Below, one piece after another: positions 26,726-35,662 of a stretch of DNA of 64,000 nt. The position numbers and the translations under genes were made by a program. The stretch is from Butyricimonas synergistica DSM 23225. GTDB lineage: Bacteria; Bacteroidota; Bacteroidia; Bacteroidales; Marinifilaceae. The notes beneath the pieces are model-generated. The model did no database searches. It saw nothing but the letters and a program-made list of their open reading frames with translations, and was not told where the DNA came from. The number at the start of each line of letters is the position of its first letter. The first letter of the stretch is position 1. The DNA lies in assembly GCF_000379665.1 (NCBI RefSeq), contig NZ_KB903359.1, positions 1,517,340 through 1,581,339 of the forward strand, given 5' to 3'.

Positions 26726-27955
26726 TCACTCGAACTTGATCGCCTTCACCGGGCTGATCCGGGAAACCAGCATCGTGGGAATAACCAGCATCAGCACCGT
26801 CACGGCTATCACCCCCGCGTTCAGCAGAATCACGTACCCGATACTGAAATGAATAGGTACCGTATCCATATAATAGGTAACCGGGTCGAGGTGTATCACG
26901 TGAAACGCTGCCTGCACTCCTGCCAAAGCGAACGCCAGCACATTTCCCCACAACATTCCTCTCACGATCAACCCGGCTGAAATATAAAGGAACAACTTAC
27001 GCAAGGACACGTTCTTGTATCCCAACGCTTTCATGATGCCTATAAAAGTCGTTTTATCCAAGATCAAGATCAACAAACCGGATACCATATTAAATCCTGC
27101 CACGGTCACAATCAGAATCAAAATCACCCACACGTTCATATTCAACAATGCCAACCAGTCGAAAATCTGCGGAGCCTCGTCCGTCAGCGTTCGCACTTCG
27201 CAATAAACGCCTAATTCATCGATCTTATCCTCCACCTTCCCGGCAATCTCGTTCACCCGCTCCACGTCATCCAGCTCTATGGCAATCTTCGACACCTCTC
27301 CCGCCTTCCAACCGTTCAAACGGGCAAGATGGCGGGCGTCCGCCACGACCATCACGTCGTCGTATTCCTTGAATCCCGTGTCATATATCCCCGCCACCGT
27401 GAACACCCGTGCACGAGGTGGTTCCTGCACGAAATGAGAGGTTATCCGGTCACCGATACCCACGCCCAACATGGAGGCAACCGACCGGGAAACCAATATA
27501 TCATTCGAGGTCGCCTCAGCCGAGAAATCGGGGAACTCTCCTTCCACTATATTCCGTTGAAAAAAAGTAGCGTCGTACCCAGCGCCAACACCCTTCAGCA
27601 CCACTCCATGAATCTCCTCCTTGCTCTTGAATATCGCGGGCTTCTCGATGTACCCGTACACGTCCTTCACGCCCTCGATCTCCTTCAATTCCGCAACCAA
27701 CGTGTCCACTCCCCGAATGACGCCCTCCCCGCCCATCGAACCTGGCATAAAAGGCTGCACGTTCAAGTGCGCCGTGAATCCCGACAATTTCTCGGTGATC
27801 TCCCGCTTGAACCCCGTGATAATAAATAATGACAGCAACATCACGCTCAAACCCAACGCAATGCCCACGATAGCGATCTTCACGATCGGAACAGACACAG
27901 ACCTCGTTGCATCTCCTTTCAATAACCTACGCGCAATGTACCATTCCAGATTCAT
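26726..27955 (-). CDS. FtsX/LolE-like ABC transporter permease
   Basis: A 409-residue inner-membrane protein. N-terminal WYIARRLL and a transmembrane helix at about 26-48, a periplasmic region of about 220 residues, and three C-terminal helices with the FtsX signature (LDKTTFIGIMKALGYKNVSLRKLFL) ending PTMLVSRISPVKAIKFE. This is the LolC/LolE architecture for moving lipoproteins to the outer membrane. The cognate ATPase is not adjacent, so assignment to the Lol system is by family resemblance only. Confidence 0.86.
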   Translation of the reverse strand: MNLEWYIARRLLKGDATRSVSVPIVKIAIVGIALGLSVMLLSLFIITGFKREITEKLSGFTAHLNVQPFMPGSMGGEGVIRGVDTLVAELKEIEGVKDVYGYIEKPAIFKSKEEIHGVVLKGVGAGYDATFFQRNIVEGEFPDFSAEATSNDILVSRSVASMLGVGIGDRITSHFVQEPPRARVFTVAGIYDTGFKEYDDVMVVADARHLARLNGWKAGEVSKIAIELDDVERVNEIAGKVEDKIDELGVYCEVRTLTDEAPQIFDWLALLNMNVWVILILIVTVAGFNMVSGLLILILDKTTFIGIMKALGYKNVSLRKLFLYISAGLIVRGMLWGNVLAFALAGVQAAFHVIHLDPVTYYMDTVPIHFSIGYVILLNAGVIAVTVLMLVIPTMLVSRISPVKAIKFE

Positions 27956-28337
27956 ACGAACTCACCTCAATATTTCAATTAATTTACGCGAAACTACGAA
28001 AACAATACAATATTTCCATAGGATAACCACAAATTTACCCTTTATCTACCCCAAGTCTACCGTTACGCTAGCCCATGAACCAATCACGAACCAATCATGA
28101 ACGTAGCATAAACGTAGACAAGCGTCCATGCTTCGAAATTAATTGGTTCATAAAAAGTCTTTAAGGTAGGGATAGGAGCAGGAAACCATACGCCATACAA
28201 GGCTTTCCTTTACAGAATCAAACTAAATTACTCCGGAGGCTTCAAATTTAAAACGATTCCGACCTATTAAATGACAATTTTTTATTAAACTCGCGTACAC
28301 GCTAAAAGAATGAGAATAAATCATATAAAATATAATC
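27956..28337. other. 382-bp intergenic region with inverted repeat
   Basis: Divergent spacer between the FtsX-like gene and the aminotransferase gene. It is AT-rich and has no plausible ORF. ATGAACCAAT (28075-28084) is followed by overlapping direct copies of GAACCAATCAYG, and its exact inverse ATTGGTTCAT lies at 28142-28151; ACGTAG is also repeated between them. No convincing -7 box was found for either neighbour. Confidence 0.6.
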
Positions 28338-29654
28338 ATGCAAAATAATCTAATTGACAAACAAATCGTTGACCAGAAACTGCAAACATGCGGAATCAGT
28401 GACATGGAAGATGCCACGATACGCGATATCGTGAAAGTTGTGAACATGGTCGAGGCTGAATGCGGTGAGAAATTCATCCGCATGGAAATGGGTGTACCGG
28501 GATTAGCTCCCTCGAAAGTAGGTATCGATGCCGAGATCGAGGCATTGCGTGCCGGATGTGCCCAATTCTACCCGATGCTCGAGGGACACAAGGAATTCAA
28601 GGAGGAAGGTTCCAAGTTCGTGAAGAACTTCATGGACATCAACATCAAGCCGGAAGGCATCGTTCCCACCGTGGGCTCCATGCAAGCCTGTTTTGCCGCC
28701 TTCATGGCTGTGACGGAATGTAAAAAAGAGAAAGACACCGTGCTCTTTATCGATCCCGGTTTCCCCGTGCAAAAGACTCAGATGCAAGTGATCGGCAAAC
28801 CGATCGAGTCGTTCGACGTGTACAATTACCGCGGGGAGAAACTACGGGAGAAACTGGAAGAACTTCTTTCCAAGGGAAATATCGCCGCTATCCTGTACAG
28901 CAACCCGAACAACCCGGCGTGGATTTGCTTCACGGACGAGGAATTGAAAATCATCGGGGAACTTGCCACCAAGTATGACGTAATCGTGCTGGAAGACCTC
29001 GCTTATTTCGCCATGGACTTCCGCCGTGACCTTTCCGTACCGGGCAAAGCTCCATTCCAACCCACAGTGGGAAAATACACGGACAATTATATCGTGATGA
29101 TTTCCGGCTCCAAACTGTTCAGCTACGCAGGACAACGCTTGGGTATCATGTGTATCTCCGACGCTCTTTATAACCGGAAGTACGACAACCTACACGACCG
29201 TTTCGGGGGAATGGGCACACTCGGGTACACCATTGTAAACCGCATCATCTATACCTTATCCTCCGGGACCACCCACTCGTGCCAGTATGCCATGGCAGCA
29301 ATCCTAAAAGCAGCTAACGAGGGACGTATCAACATTCTGGACGGGGTACGGGAATACGCCAAACGGGCTAACGCCATGAAAACACTCTTCACCAAGTACG
29401 GTTTCGAGATCGTGTACGACCGGGATTTGGCGGAACCGATTGCCGACGGGTTCTATTTCACGTTGATCTACCCGGGTTTCACGGGTGGCGAATTGGCAAA
29501 AGCAATCCTGTATTACGGCATATCCGCCATCCCATTGCGGGACACCGGGTCGAAGAAACAAGGTTTGCGTGCTTGTGTTTCCCAAACAGGGCTCGAGCGT
29601 ATGAATGACCTGGAAGACCGATTGAAACGTTTCGCAGCAGATCACAAGAGATAA
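28338..29654 (+). CDS. PLP-dependent class I/II aminotransferase
   Basis: A 438-residue fold-type I aminotransferase. Seen: FIRMEMGVPGL near 48-60, the cofactor region GSMQACFAAFMAV, YSNPNNPAW with the substrate-carboxylate Asn, the Asp/Tyr of VLEDLAYFAMDFR, and the Schiff-base lysine in MISGSKLFSYAGQRLG. Substrate cannot be assigned; its position 216 bp before a 2-oxoacid:ferredoxin oxidoreductase suggests it makes the 2-oxoacid that the oxidoreductase then decarboxylates to an acyl-CoA, an inference from neighbourhood. Confidence 0.88.
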   Translation: MQNNLIDKQIVDQKLQTCGISDMEDATIRDIVKVVNMVEAECGEKFIRMEMGVPGLAPSKVGIDAEIEALRAGCAQFYPMLEGHKEFKEEGSKFVKNFMDINIKPEGIVPTVGSMQACFAAFMAVTECKKEKDTVLFIDPGFPVQKTQMQVIGKPIESFDVYNYRGEKLREKLEELLSKGNIAAILYSNPNNPAWICFTDEELKIIGELATKYDVIVLEDLAYFAMDFRRDLSVPGKAPFQPTVGKYTDNYIVMISGSKLFSYAGQRLGIMCISDALYNRKYDNLHDRFGGMGTLGYTIVNRIIYTLSSGTTHSCQYAMAAILKAANEGRINILDGVREYAKRANAMKTLFTKYGFEIVYDRDLAEPIADGFYFTLIYPGFTGGELAKAILYYGISAIPLRDTGSKKQGLRACVSQTGLERMNDLEDRLKRFAADHKR

Positions 29655-29693
29655 TTGAAAATGAAAAACGAAAAATTGAAAATGAAAATAGAT
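29651..29693. repeat. GAAAATGAAAAACGAAAAATTG repeat
   Basis: Degenerate GAAAATT-family words begin at the aminotransferase stop codon. The rest of the gap to 29870 is AT-rich with no recognisable feature. Confidence 0.5.
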
Positions 29694-29870
29694 TTACTGG
29701 ATCGGGAAAACCTTTAAAAAAACAATCGCGGGAGAAAAGCAAAACAATGTTAAAATACCAGCAAACTATTTCAAGATTCAATTTTAGTTTGTAATTTTAT
29801 CCCGTAAATGCGTTACAGAATAAAAGAGAAACGAAGAATTTATTTATAAATCATAACCTATTATTCAATT

Positions 29871-30098
29871 ATGGCAAAATTTAGAGGCGCTGTCGTCGTT
29901 GACAAAGAAAAATGTAAAGGATGCAACCTTTGCGTGGTCGCGTGTCCTACCAAAACCCTCGATCTGGCGAAAGAGGTGAATGGAAAAGGATACCACTATT
30001 CCGAGATGGTAAATCCGGAAGCATGTATTGGATGTGCCAGCTGTGCGTTGGTATGCCCTGACTCGGTAATCACCGTTTACAAAATGAATGTAGAATAA
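29871..30098 (+). CDS. 2-oxoacid:ferredoxin oxidoreductase ferredoxin-like (delta) subunit
   Basis: A 75-residue 2[4Fe-4S] protein with two complete clusters: CKGCNLCVVACP (about 18-29) and CIGCASCALVCP (about 51-62). It carries electrons between the TPP subunit and ferredoxin. It is the first of four genes in the usual delta, alpha, beta, gamma order, 18 bp before the alpha subunit. Confidence 0.93.
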   Translation: MAKFRGAVVVDKEKCKGCNLCVVACPTKTLDLAKEVNGKGYHYSEMVNPEACIGCASCALVCPDSVITVYKMNVE

Positions 30099-30116
30099 GA
30101 ATAAAAACTACCTAAA

Positions 30117-31202
30117 ATGGCAGAAGTAAAATTAATGAAAGGGAATGAGGTAATAGCCGAGGCCGCTATCCGTTGTGGATGTGATGTTTACTATGGTTAT
30201 CCTATTACCCCGCAATCTGAAGTCATGGAGACTCTCATGGCACGCAAACCGTGGGAGGAAACAGGAATGGTCGTGTTGCAAGCCGAGAGTGAAATATCCT
30301 CAATCAACATGGTATACGGTGCCGCCGCTTGCGGTAAAAAAGCGATGACATCATCATCCAGCCCCGGTATCTCGTTGATGCAGGAAGGTCTAACCTATCT
30401 GGCAGGTGCAGAACTTCCCTGCTTGGTTGTTGACGTTGTTCGCGGAGGTCCAGGATTGGGAACCATCCAACCGGCACAAAGTGACTATTTCCAAGCCACG
30501 AAAGGCGGAGGTCACGGTGACTATCACTTGATCGTGCTCGCTCCCGCTTCCGTTCAAGAAATGAACGATTTCGTAGGCCTCGGTTTCGACTTGGCATTCA
30601 AATATCGTAACCCCGCCATGATTCTTGCCGACGGTGTTATCGGACAGATGATGGAAAAAGTTCAATTGAGCGAATACAAACCTCGTTGGACAGAAGAAGA
30701 AATCGAGAAAATGTCTGATAGCTGGGCGTTGACCGGAAAGAAAGCACACCGCTCTCACAACACGATCACCTCTCTTGAGTTGGATTCTTATAAACAAGAA
30801 ACATTCAACCACAAGTTGCAGGCAAAATATCACGCAATGGAAGAAAATGAAGTCCGTTTCGAAGAAATCCAATGCGAAGACGCCGAATACCTGTTCGCTG
30901 CATACGGATCCGCTTCACGTATTTGCCAGAAAGCAGTGCAACTTTGCCGTGAACAAGGCATCAAAGTAGGTATCCTACGCCCGATCACGCTGTATCCTTT
31001 CCCGACCAAGGAAATCGAAAGACTTTCCAAACAAGTGAAAGGAATCCTGACCGTGGAAATGAGCGCCGGACAAATGGTAGAAGACGTTCGTCTCGCTGCC
31101 AAATTCAAAATCCCGGTAGAACACTACGGACGTTTCGGGGGAGTTATTCCCACGCCGGAAGAGATCGTTGAAGCACTTAAAAAACAAATTATAGGAGCAT
31201 AA
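30117..31202 (+). CDS. vorB: 2-oxoacid:ferredoxin oxidoreductase alpha subunit (VorB-like)
   Basis: A 361-residue alpha subunit. It shows GCDVYYGYPITPQSEVME at about 21-38, ESEISSINMVYGAAACGKKAMTSSSSPGISLMQEG, and a C-terminal domain with AYGSASRICQKAV and GILRPITLYPFP. In Bacteroidetes this subunit is usually annotated as 3-methyl-2-oxobutanoate (branched-chain) oxidoreductase VorB, though 2-oxoglutarate enzymes are close relatives; the substrate is uncertain. Four bases separate it from the beta subunit gene. Confidence 0.9.
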   Translation: MAEVKLMKGNEVIAEAAIRCGCDVYYGYPITPQSEVMETLMARKPWEETGMVVLQAESEISSINMVYGAAACGKKAMTSSSSPGISLMQEGLTYLAGAELPCLVVDVVRGGPGLGTIQPAQSDYFQATKGGGHGDYHLIVLAPASVQEMNDFVGLGFDLAFKYRNPAMILADGVIGQMMEKVQLSEYKPRWTEEEIEKMSDSWALTGKKAHRSHNTITSLELDSYKQETFNHKLQAKYHAMEENEVRFEEIQCEDAEYLFAAYGSASRICQKAVQLCREQGIKVGILRPITLYPFPTKEIERLSKQVKGILTVEMSAGQMVEDVRLAAKFKIPVEHYGRFGGVIPTPEEIVEALKKQIIGA

Positions 31203-31205
31203 GCT

Positions 31206-31973
31206 ATGTCAGTAGAATTAAAAGATATAATAAAAGAGGAGAATATTGTTTACAAGAAAACTCCCGTGCTTACCGACAACGTGATGCACTACTGCCCGGG
31301 ATGTTCCCACGGGGTAGTTCACAAAATTATTGCGGAAGTAATCGAAGAAATGGGTATTCAGGACAAAACTATCGGTGTATCCCCGGTAGGATGTTCCGTG
31401 CTCGCTTACAACTATTTGGATATTGACTGGGCTGAAGCGGCTCACGGTCGTGCACCTGCCGTTGCTACCGGAATCAGTCGCATTCACCGCGATCGTTACG
31501 TGTTCACTTACCAAGGTGACGGTGACTTGGCATCTATCGGATGCGGGGAAATCATGCACGCTTGCAGCCGTGGTGAAAATATCGTGGTTATCTTTATCAA
31601 CAATGCTATCTACGGTATGACCGGAGGACAAATGGCCCCGACCACCCTTTTGGGACAGGTTACCGCTACCACTCCCTACGGGCGTGATGCCAAATTAAAC
31701 GGATTCCCGATGAAATTAACCGAATTACTTGCCCAACTGGACGGAACTTGCTACGTAACCCGTCAGTCGGTACACACCCCGGCTAACGTGCGCAAAGCCA
31801 AAGCCGCTATCCGCAAGGCATTCGAGAACACACGGAAAGACAAAGGAACCTCTTTCGTGGAAATCGTCGGTACTTGTAACTCCGGTTGGAAAATGAGTCC
31901 GGTTGATGCCAACAAGTGGATGGTGGAAAACATGTTCCCGAAATACCAATTAGGTGACATCAAAGATATTTAA
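31206..31973 (+). CDS. 2-oxoacid:ferredoxin oxidoreductase beta subunit (thiamine diphosphate-binding)
   Basis: A 255-residue TPP-binding subunit: YCPGCSHGVVHKI near the N terminus, SPVGCSVLAY, the TPP motif GDGDLASIGCGEIMHA through NNAIYGMTGGQM, and TCNSGWKMSP towards the end. With the alpha subunit it performs CoA-dependent oxidative decarboxylation of a 2-oxoacid. Separated from the gamma gene by about 100 bp of repeats, although all four genes share a strand. Confidence 0.92.
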   Translation: MSVELKDIIKEENIVYKKTPVLTDNVMHYCPGCSHGVVHKIIAEVIEEMGIQDKTIGVSPVGCSVLAYNYLDIDWAEAAHGRAPAVATGISRIHRDRYVFTYQGDGDLASIGCGEIMHACSRGENIVVIFINNAIYGMTGGQMAPTTLLGQVTATTPYGRDAKLNGFPMKLTELLAQLDGTCYVTRQSVHTPANVRKAKAAIRKAFENTRKDKGTSFVEIVGTCNSGWKMSPVDANKWMVENMFPKYQLGDIKDI

Positions 31974-31974
31974 T

Positions 31975-32068
31975 CAGTTCATAAAGTTCATAAAGTCCAT
32001 AAGGCTCATAAAGTCATTTTTATTCTAACCTTATAAACTTTATAACTTTATAACCTTATAAACTCAAT
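31975..32068. repeat. TTCATAAAGT / ACTTTATAAC inverted intergenic repeat
   Basis: The left half has four TTCATAAAGT-like words, the right half five CTTATAAACTTTATAAC-like words that are their approximate inverse, separated by an AT-rich centre. It can form a long imperfect hairpin inside the operon. Same words occur at 42838-42920. Confidence 0.65.
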
Positions 32069-32072
32069 AATT

Positions 32073-32624
32073 ATGACAGAAGAAATCATTATAGCAGGAT
32101 TCGGTGGGCAAGGAGTTCTTTCCATGGGAAAGATTCTCGCTTACTCTGGAATTATGCAAGATCAAGAAGTGGCATGGATGCCGTCTTACGGTCCTGAAAT
32201 GCGTGGTGGTACAGCCAACGTGACCGTCATCCTGAGTGACGAGCGCATCAGCTCCCCGATCTTAACCAAATACGATACCGCAATCGTTCTGAACCAACAG
32301 TCCATGGACAAGTTCGAAAGCATGGTGAAACCCGGTGGCGTCTTGATTTACGACCCGAACGGTATCACCCACGAACCCACGAGAAAAGATATCAACATCT
32401 ACAAGATCGAGGGAACAGCCATTGCCGTAGAACAAGGTAACCCGAAAGTTTTCAACATGATCGTTCTCGGTGGATTCTTGAAAATAAAACCGATCGTGAA
32501 GCTTGAAAACGTGGAAAAAGGATTACAGAAATCCTTACCCGCACGTCACCACAAGATGATCCCGATGAATATCGAGGCTATTCAAACTGGCATGAACAGC
32601 GTTGAGGTTGTAAACCAACTATAA
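32073..32624 (+). CDS. 2-oxoacid:ferredoxin oxidoreductase gamma subunit
   Basis: A 183-residue gamma subunit starting with AGFGGQGVLSMGKILAY, then SYGPEMRGGTANVTVILSD and SPILTKYDTAIVLNQ, diagnostic of the POR_gamma family. It completes the delta/alpha/beta/gamma set. A strong terminator follows 19 bp after the stop. Confidence 0.93.
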   Translation: MTEEIIIAGFGGQGVLSMGKILAYSGIMQDQEVAWMPSYGPEMRGGTANVTVILSDERISSPILTKYDTAIVLNQQSMDKFESMVKPGGVLIYDPNGITHEPTRKDINIYKIEGTAIAVEQGNPKVFNMIVLGGFLKIKPIVKLENVEKGLQKSLPARHHKMIPMNIEAIQTGMNSVEVVNQL

Positions 32625-32643
32625 TTTCCTTCACAGGAATAAG

Positions 32644-32671
32644 AAAGCCCCGTTTCTTGCGGGGCTTTTTT
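32644..32671 (+). terminator. Rho-independent terminator after the oxidoreductase operon
   Basis: AAAGCCCCG-TTTCTTG-CGGGGCTTT forms a 9-bp stem followed by further T residues, lying between convergent genes. Confidence 0.88.
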
Positions 32672-32688
32672 CATTTACCATTCATTTC

Positions 32689-34314
32689 TTACCAGCACAA
32701 AGTATAGATCGCAGCCAAAAGGATGCAGATCACGTACGCACAGATATTAAATACTTTATCCGTCTTGAACATCTCGGAAGTCAATGCCAATGCCTTCAGA
32801 TCGTCATCTGTTTTGCAAGTGGCAAGACTTACCATCCCGATGGTTACCATTGTTATCAGGAAGGTGTACATCATCTGATCGAGGAACGGCATCCCTATCG
32901 GCAAGAATTTTAACAATAAAGCTACCGGAATGGAAACCAGCACGCCGATAATTGCTCCCCGGTTGGTCGTTTTCTTCCAGAAAAGCCCCATCAAAAATAC
33001 AGCCAAGATACCGGGACTTACCAATCCCGTGTATTCCTGAATATAAACAAACATTTGGTCGAAATTCGCCATCAACGGGGCAATAAACCCGGCGATGACC
33101 AATGCCACGGCTGCCGTAATTCGCCCTACCCTGACTAACGTTTTATGCGAAGCATCGCTATTGATATAAGGTTTATAAATATCCATCGTGAAGATGGTGG
33201 AAGTAGAATTCAACATGGACGCCAACGAAGAAACGATAGCTGCTGCCAGAGCCGCAAGCACTAATCCTTTCAGCCCGGTAGGCACAAATGTCCCGATTAG
33301 CCAAGGATAAGCCTTATCATTCCCTCCTGTCATCTCGAACATAGCGGTCACCGTGGGATCTTTGGTTTCCGTGTACATCACAAAAGCCACGATTCCGGGG
33401 ATTACCACGATCAAGGGAACGATCAGTTTCAAGAAAGCGGCGAAAGCTATACCCCGCTGGGCTTCCTTCAAGGACTTTGCCGCCAAGGTACGCTGGATGA
33501 TATATTGATTGAATCCCCAGTAATACAAGTTCGCAACCCACAATCCCCCGATCAAAACGGCTATACCGGGTAAGTTCTTAAACTCCGGATTGTCTTTCGA
33601 AATAATCATGTGAAACTTATCCTCTGCCGTATCCACCACGTGCCGCAAACCCTCGATAACGCCACCGCCGGGCAACACGTTATCCAAAGCGATCAAGGTA
33701 GTAATTATCCCGCCAATAATCAACAAAGCCACTTGAATCACGTCCGTCCAGGCGACAGCAGACAATCCCCCGTATATGGAATAAGCGGCTGCCACGAAAG
33801 CAAGACAAACAATGGAAGGGATAAACAGATCGCCGTTCCCCGTCCCGATAATCGTGTCAATCGCCTTTGCGCCAAGGAAAAGCACGGAAGTCAGGTTCAC
33901 CAGTACAAACAAGGCAATCCAGAAAACGGCTAGAATTGTTTTCAGATTCTTGGAAAAACGTTTCTCCACGAACTCCGGGATGGTGTACAATCCCTGTTTG
34001 ATAAAGATAGGCAAGAAGAATTTACCCACGATAATCAACGTGAGCGCCGCCATAAACTCGTAGGAAGCGATAGCCAGCCCCACGGCAAAGCCCGAACCGG
34101 ACATTCCGATAAATTGCTCGGCAGAGATATTAGCGGCAATCAAAGAAGCCCCGATAGCCCACCACGGCAGGGATTTGCTGGCAAGAAAATAATCCTCCGT
34201 TGTCTTTTGCACGCCTTTCTTTCCCCGCGATACCCACAAACCCACGGCAATAATCATAAGGGCATACATCCCGAAAATGAGATAATCCCAGAATTCAAAA
34301 TTCGTGTTCAACAT
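32689..34314 (-). CDS. Sodium:solute symporter (SSS family), probable sugar symporter
   Basis: A 541-residue integral membrane protein with about 14 helices. SSS signatures: SLPWWAIGASLIAANISAEQFIGMSGSGFAVG in the first helices, YTIPEFVEKRFS, and GLSAVAWTDVIQ. It resembles the SglT-type Na+/glucose-galactose symporters. Galactokinase is 24 bp upstream on the same strand, so galactose is the most likely solute; that is context-based inference. Confidence 0.88.
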   Translation of the reverse strand: MLNTNFEFWDYLIFGMYALMIIAVGLWVSRGKKGVQKTTEDYFLASKSLPWWAIGASLIAANISAEQFIGMSGSGFAVGLAIASYEFMAALTLIIVGKFFLPIFIKQGLYTIPEFVEKRFSKNLKTILAVFWIALFVLVNLTSVLFLGAKAIDTIIGTGNGDLFIPSIVCLAFVAAAYSIYGGLSAVAWTDVIQVALLIIGGIITTLIALDNVLPGGGVIEGLRHVVDTAEDKFHMIISKDNPEFKNLPGIAVLIGGLWVANLYYWGFNQYIIQRTLAAKSLKEAQRGIAFAAFLKLIVPLIVVIPGIVAFVMYTETKDPTVTAMFEMTGGNDKAYPWLIGTFVPTGLKGLVLAALAAAIVSSLASMLNSTSTIFTMDIYKPYINSDASHKTLVRVGRITAAVALVIAGFIAPLMANFDQMFVYIQEYTGLVSPGILAVFLMGLFWKKTTNRGAIIGVLVSIPVALLLKFLPIGMPFLDQMMYTFLITMVTIGMVSLATCKTDDDLKALALTSEMFKTDKVFNICAYVICILLAAIYTLCW

Positions 34315-34338
34315 CTTTCCAATTATTAGGTTTGTATT

Positions 34339-35493
34339 CTAGTAAATTTTACGCACTCCGTCGCCAATGCCTGCCACGTAAAACTCGGCACTCAAGCCGA
34401 TCTTATTGTGATAGATTGCGGCAAGTTTCTCGATGAATTGTTGCACCTTATCTTCCTGCACAAGGCTCACGGTGCAACCTCCAAAGCCTCCGCCCGTGAT
34501 ACGGGAACCCAACACGCCGGGCAATTTTTGTCCTTCCTCCGCCAGAGTATCCATTTCCGTGCCGGTGACCTCGTAATCTTCTTTCAAGGAGCGATGCGAA
34601 TCGTTCATCAATTGCCCGAAACGATTCAAATTACCTTTCTGCAACACCTCGATTGCCTCGTTCACCCGCTCATTTTCCGTTACAGCATGACGGGCTCTCC
34701 TGTACACCGTATCGTTCGGCATCAAGGATGCTAATTTTTCAAATTCTTCTAAGCCGAGGTCACAGAGATTATTCACCTTCACTTTTTGATTTATCGAGGC
34801 TAAAGCTTGTTCACATTCACTTCTGCGCTCGTTATATTTAGAGGTTACCAGATCATGGTTCTTGTTCGAATTCGTGATTATTAGTTTGTAGCCATTGATG
34901 TTCAATGGAATCAGATCGTAATCCAACGTGGCACAATCCAACGCGATAGCGTGTTCCTTTTTTCCCATCCCCACGGCAAATTGATCCATGATACCACAAT
35001 TCATTCCCACGAAATCGTTCTCGGCGTGTTGCGACATTTTAACCAATTCAATCGTATCGAGGTTCGTTTCCAACTGATCGTTCAGCATATATGCCGTCAC
35101 CACTTCCATAGAGGCTGAGGAGGAAAGTCCCGCTCCACTGGGAATATCGCCAAAATACAAAATATCGAAGCCAAACGGGTCAATTCCCCGGTCGACAAAC
35201 TCTTTCATCACTCCCAAGGGATATTTCACCCATTCGTTCAGCTTGCCCGTGAAAGCGGCATTATCCAACACGCCTTGAAACGGCAGATTCATGCTGACGA
35301 ATCCGGTTCGGGCATCGTCACGACGGGCAACCAACAAATAAGTCCCGAAACTCAACGCGCAAGGAAATACCCGTCCTCCGTTGTAATCTATATGTTCCCC
35401 GATTAAATTCACCCGCCCGGGGGCAAAATAAAGATGTTCCGCTTTTCTCCCGTATATCTCTTGAAATCTCTGCTCTAGCACACTTGTATCCAT
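34339..35493 (-). CDS. galK: Galactokinase
   Basis: A 384-residue GHMP kinase that phosphorylates galactose at C1 (Leloir pathway). The galactokinase signature GRVNLIGEHIDYN is at residues 25-37; the ATP loop PSGAGLSSSAS near 120-132; ITGGGFGGCTVSLV near the C terminus. Transcribed with the symporter and divergent from the epimerase. No galT or galE is in the window. Confidence 0.95.
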   Translation of the reverse strand: MDTSVLEQRFQEIYGRKAEHLYFAPGRVNLIGEHIDYNGGRVFPCALSFGTYLLVARRDDARTGFVSMNLPFQGVLDNAAFTGKLNEWVKYPLGVMKEFVDRGIDPFGFDILYFGDIPSGAGLSSSASMEVVTAYMLNDQLETNLDTIELVKMSQHAENDFVGMNCGIMDQFAVGMGKKEHAIALDCATLDYDLIPLNINGYKLIITNSNKNHDLVTSKYNERRSECEQALASINQKVKVNNLCDLGLEEFEKLASLMPNDTVYRRARHAVTENERVNEAIEVLQKGNLNRFGQLMNDSHRSLKEDYEVTGTEMDTLAEEGQKLPGVLGSRITGGGFGGCTVSLVQEDKVQQFIEKLAAIYHNKIGLSAEFYVAGIGDGVRKIY

Positions 35494-35567
35494 GGTGTAG
35501 AATTTAGGATTTAAAATTTAGAATGCAAATAACAAGGCTTCAACAGCTTTTGTACTAGCATTGTTTA

Positions 35568-35575
35568 CAAAGTTA
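35568..35575 (-). promoter_or_regulatory. -7 box TAACTTTG upstream of galK
   Basis: Minus-strand TAACTTTG fits TAnnTTTG, 75 bp before the galK start in the 169-bp divergent galK/galM gap. A clear -33 TTG at normal spacing is missing. Confidence 0.45.
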
Positions 35576-35662
35576 AACTATTTTCTTCAAAATTATAACA
35601 CTGAATAACCGAAAATCGTCTTCTATTACTTACTTTTATGACTCGAAAAAAAATCATAAATC

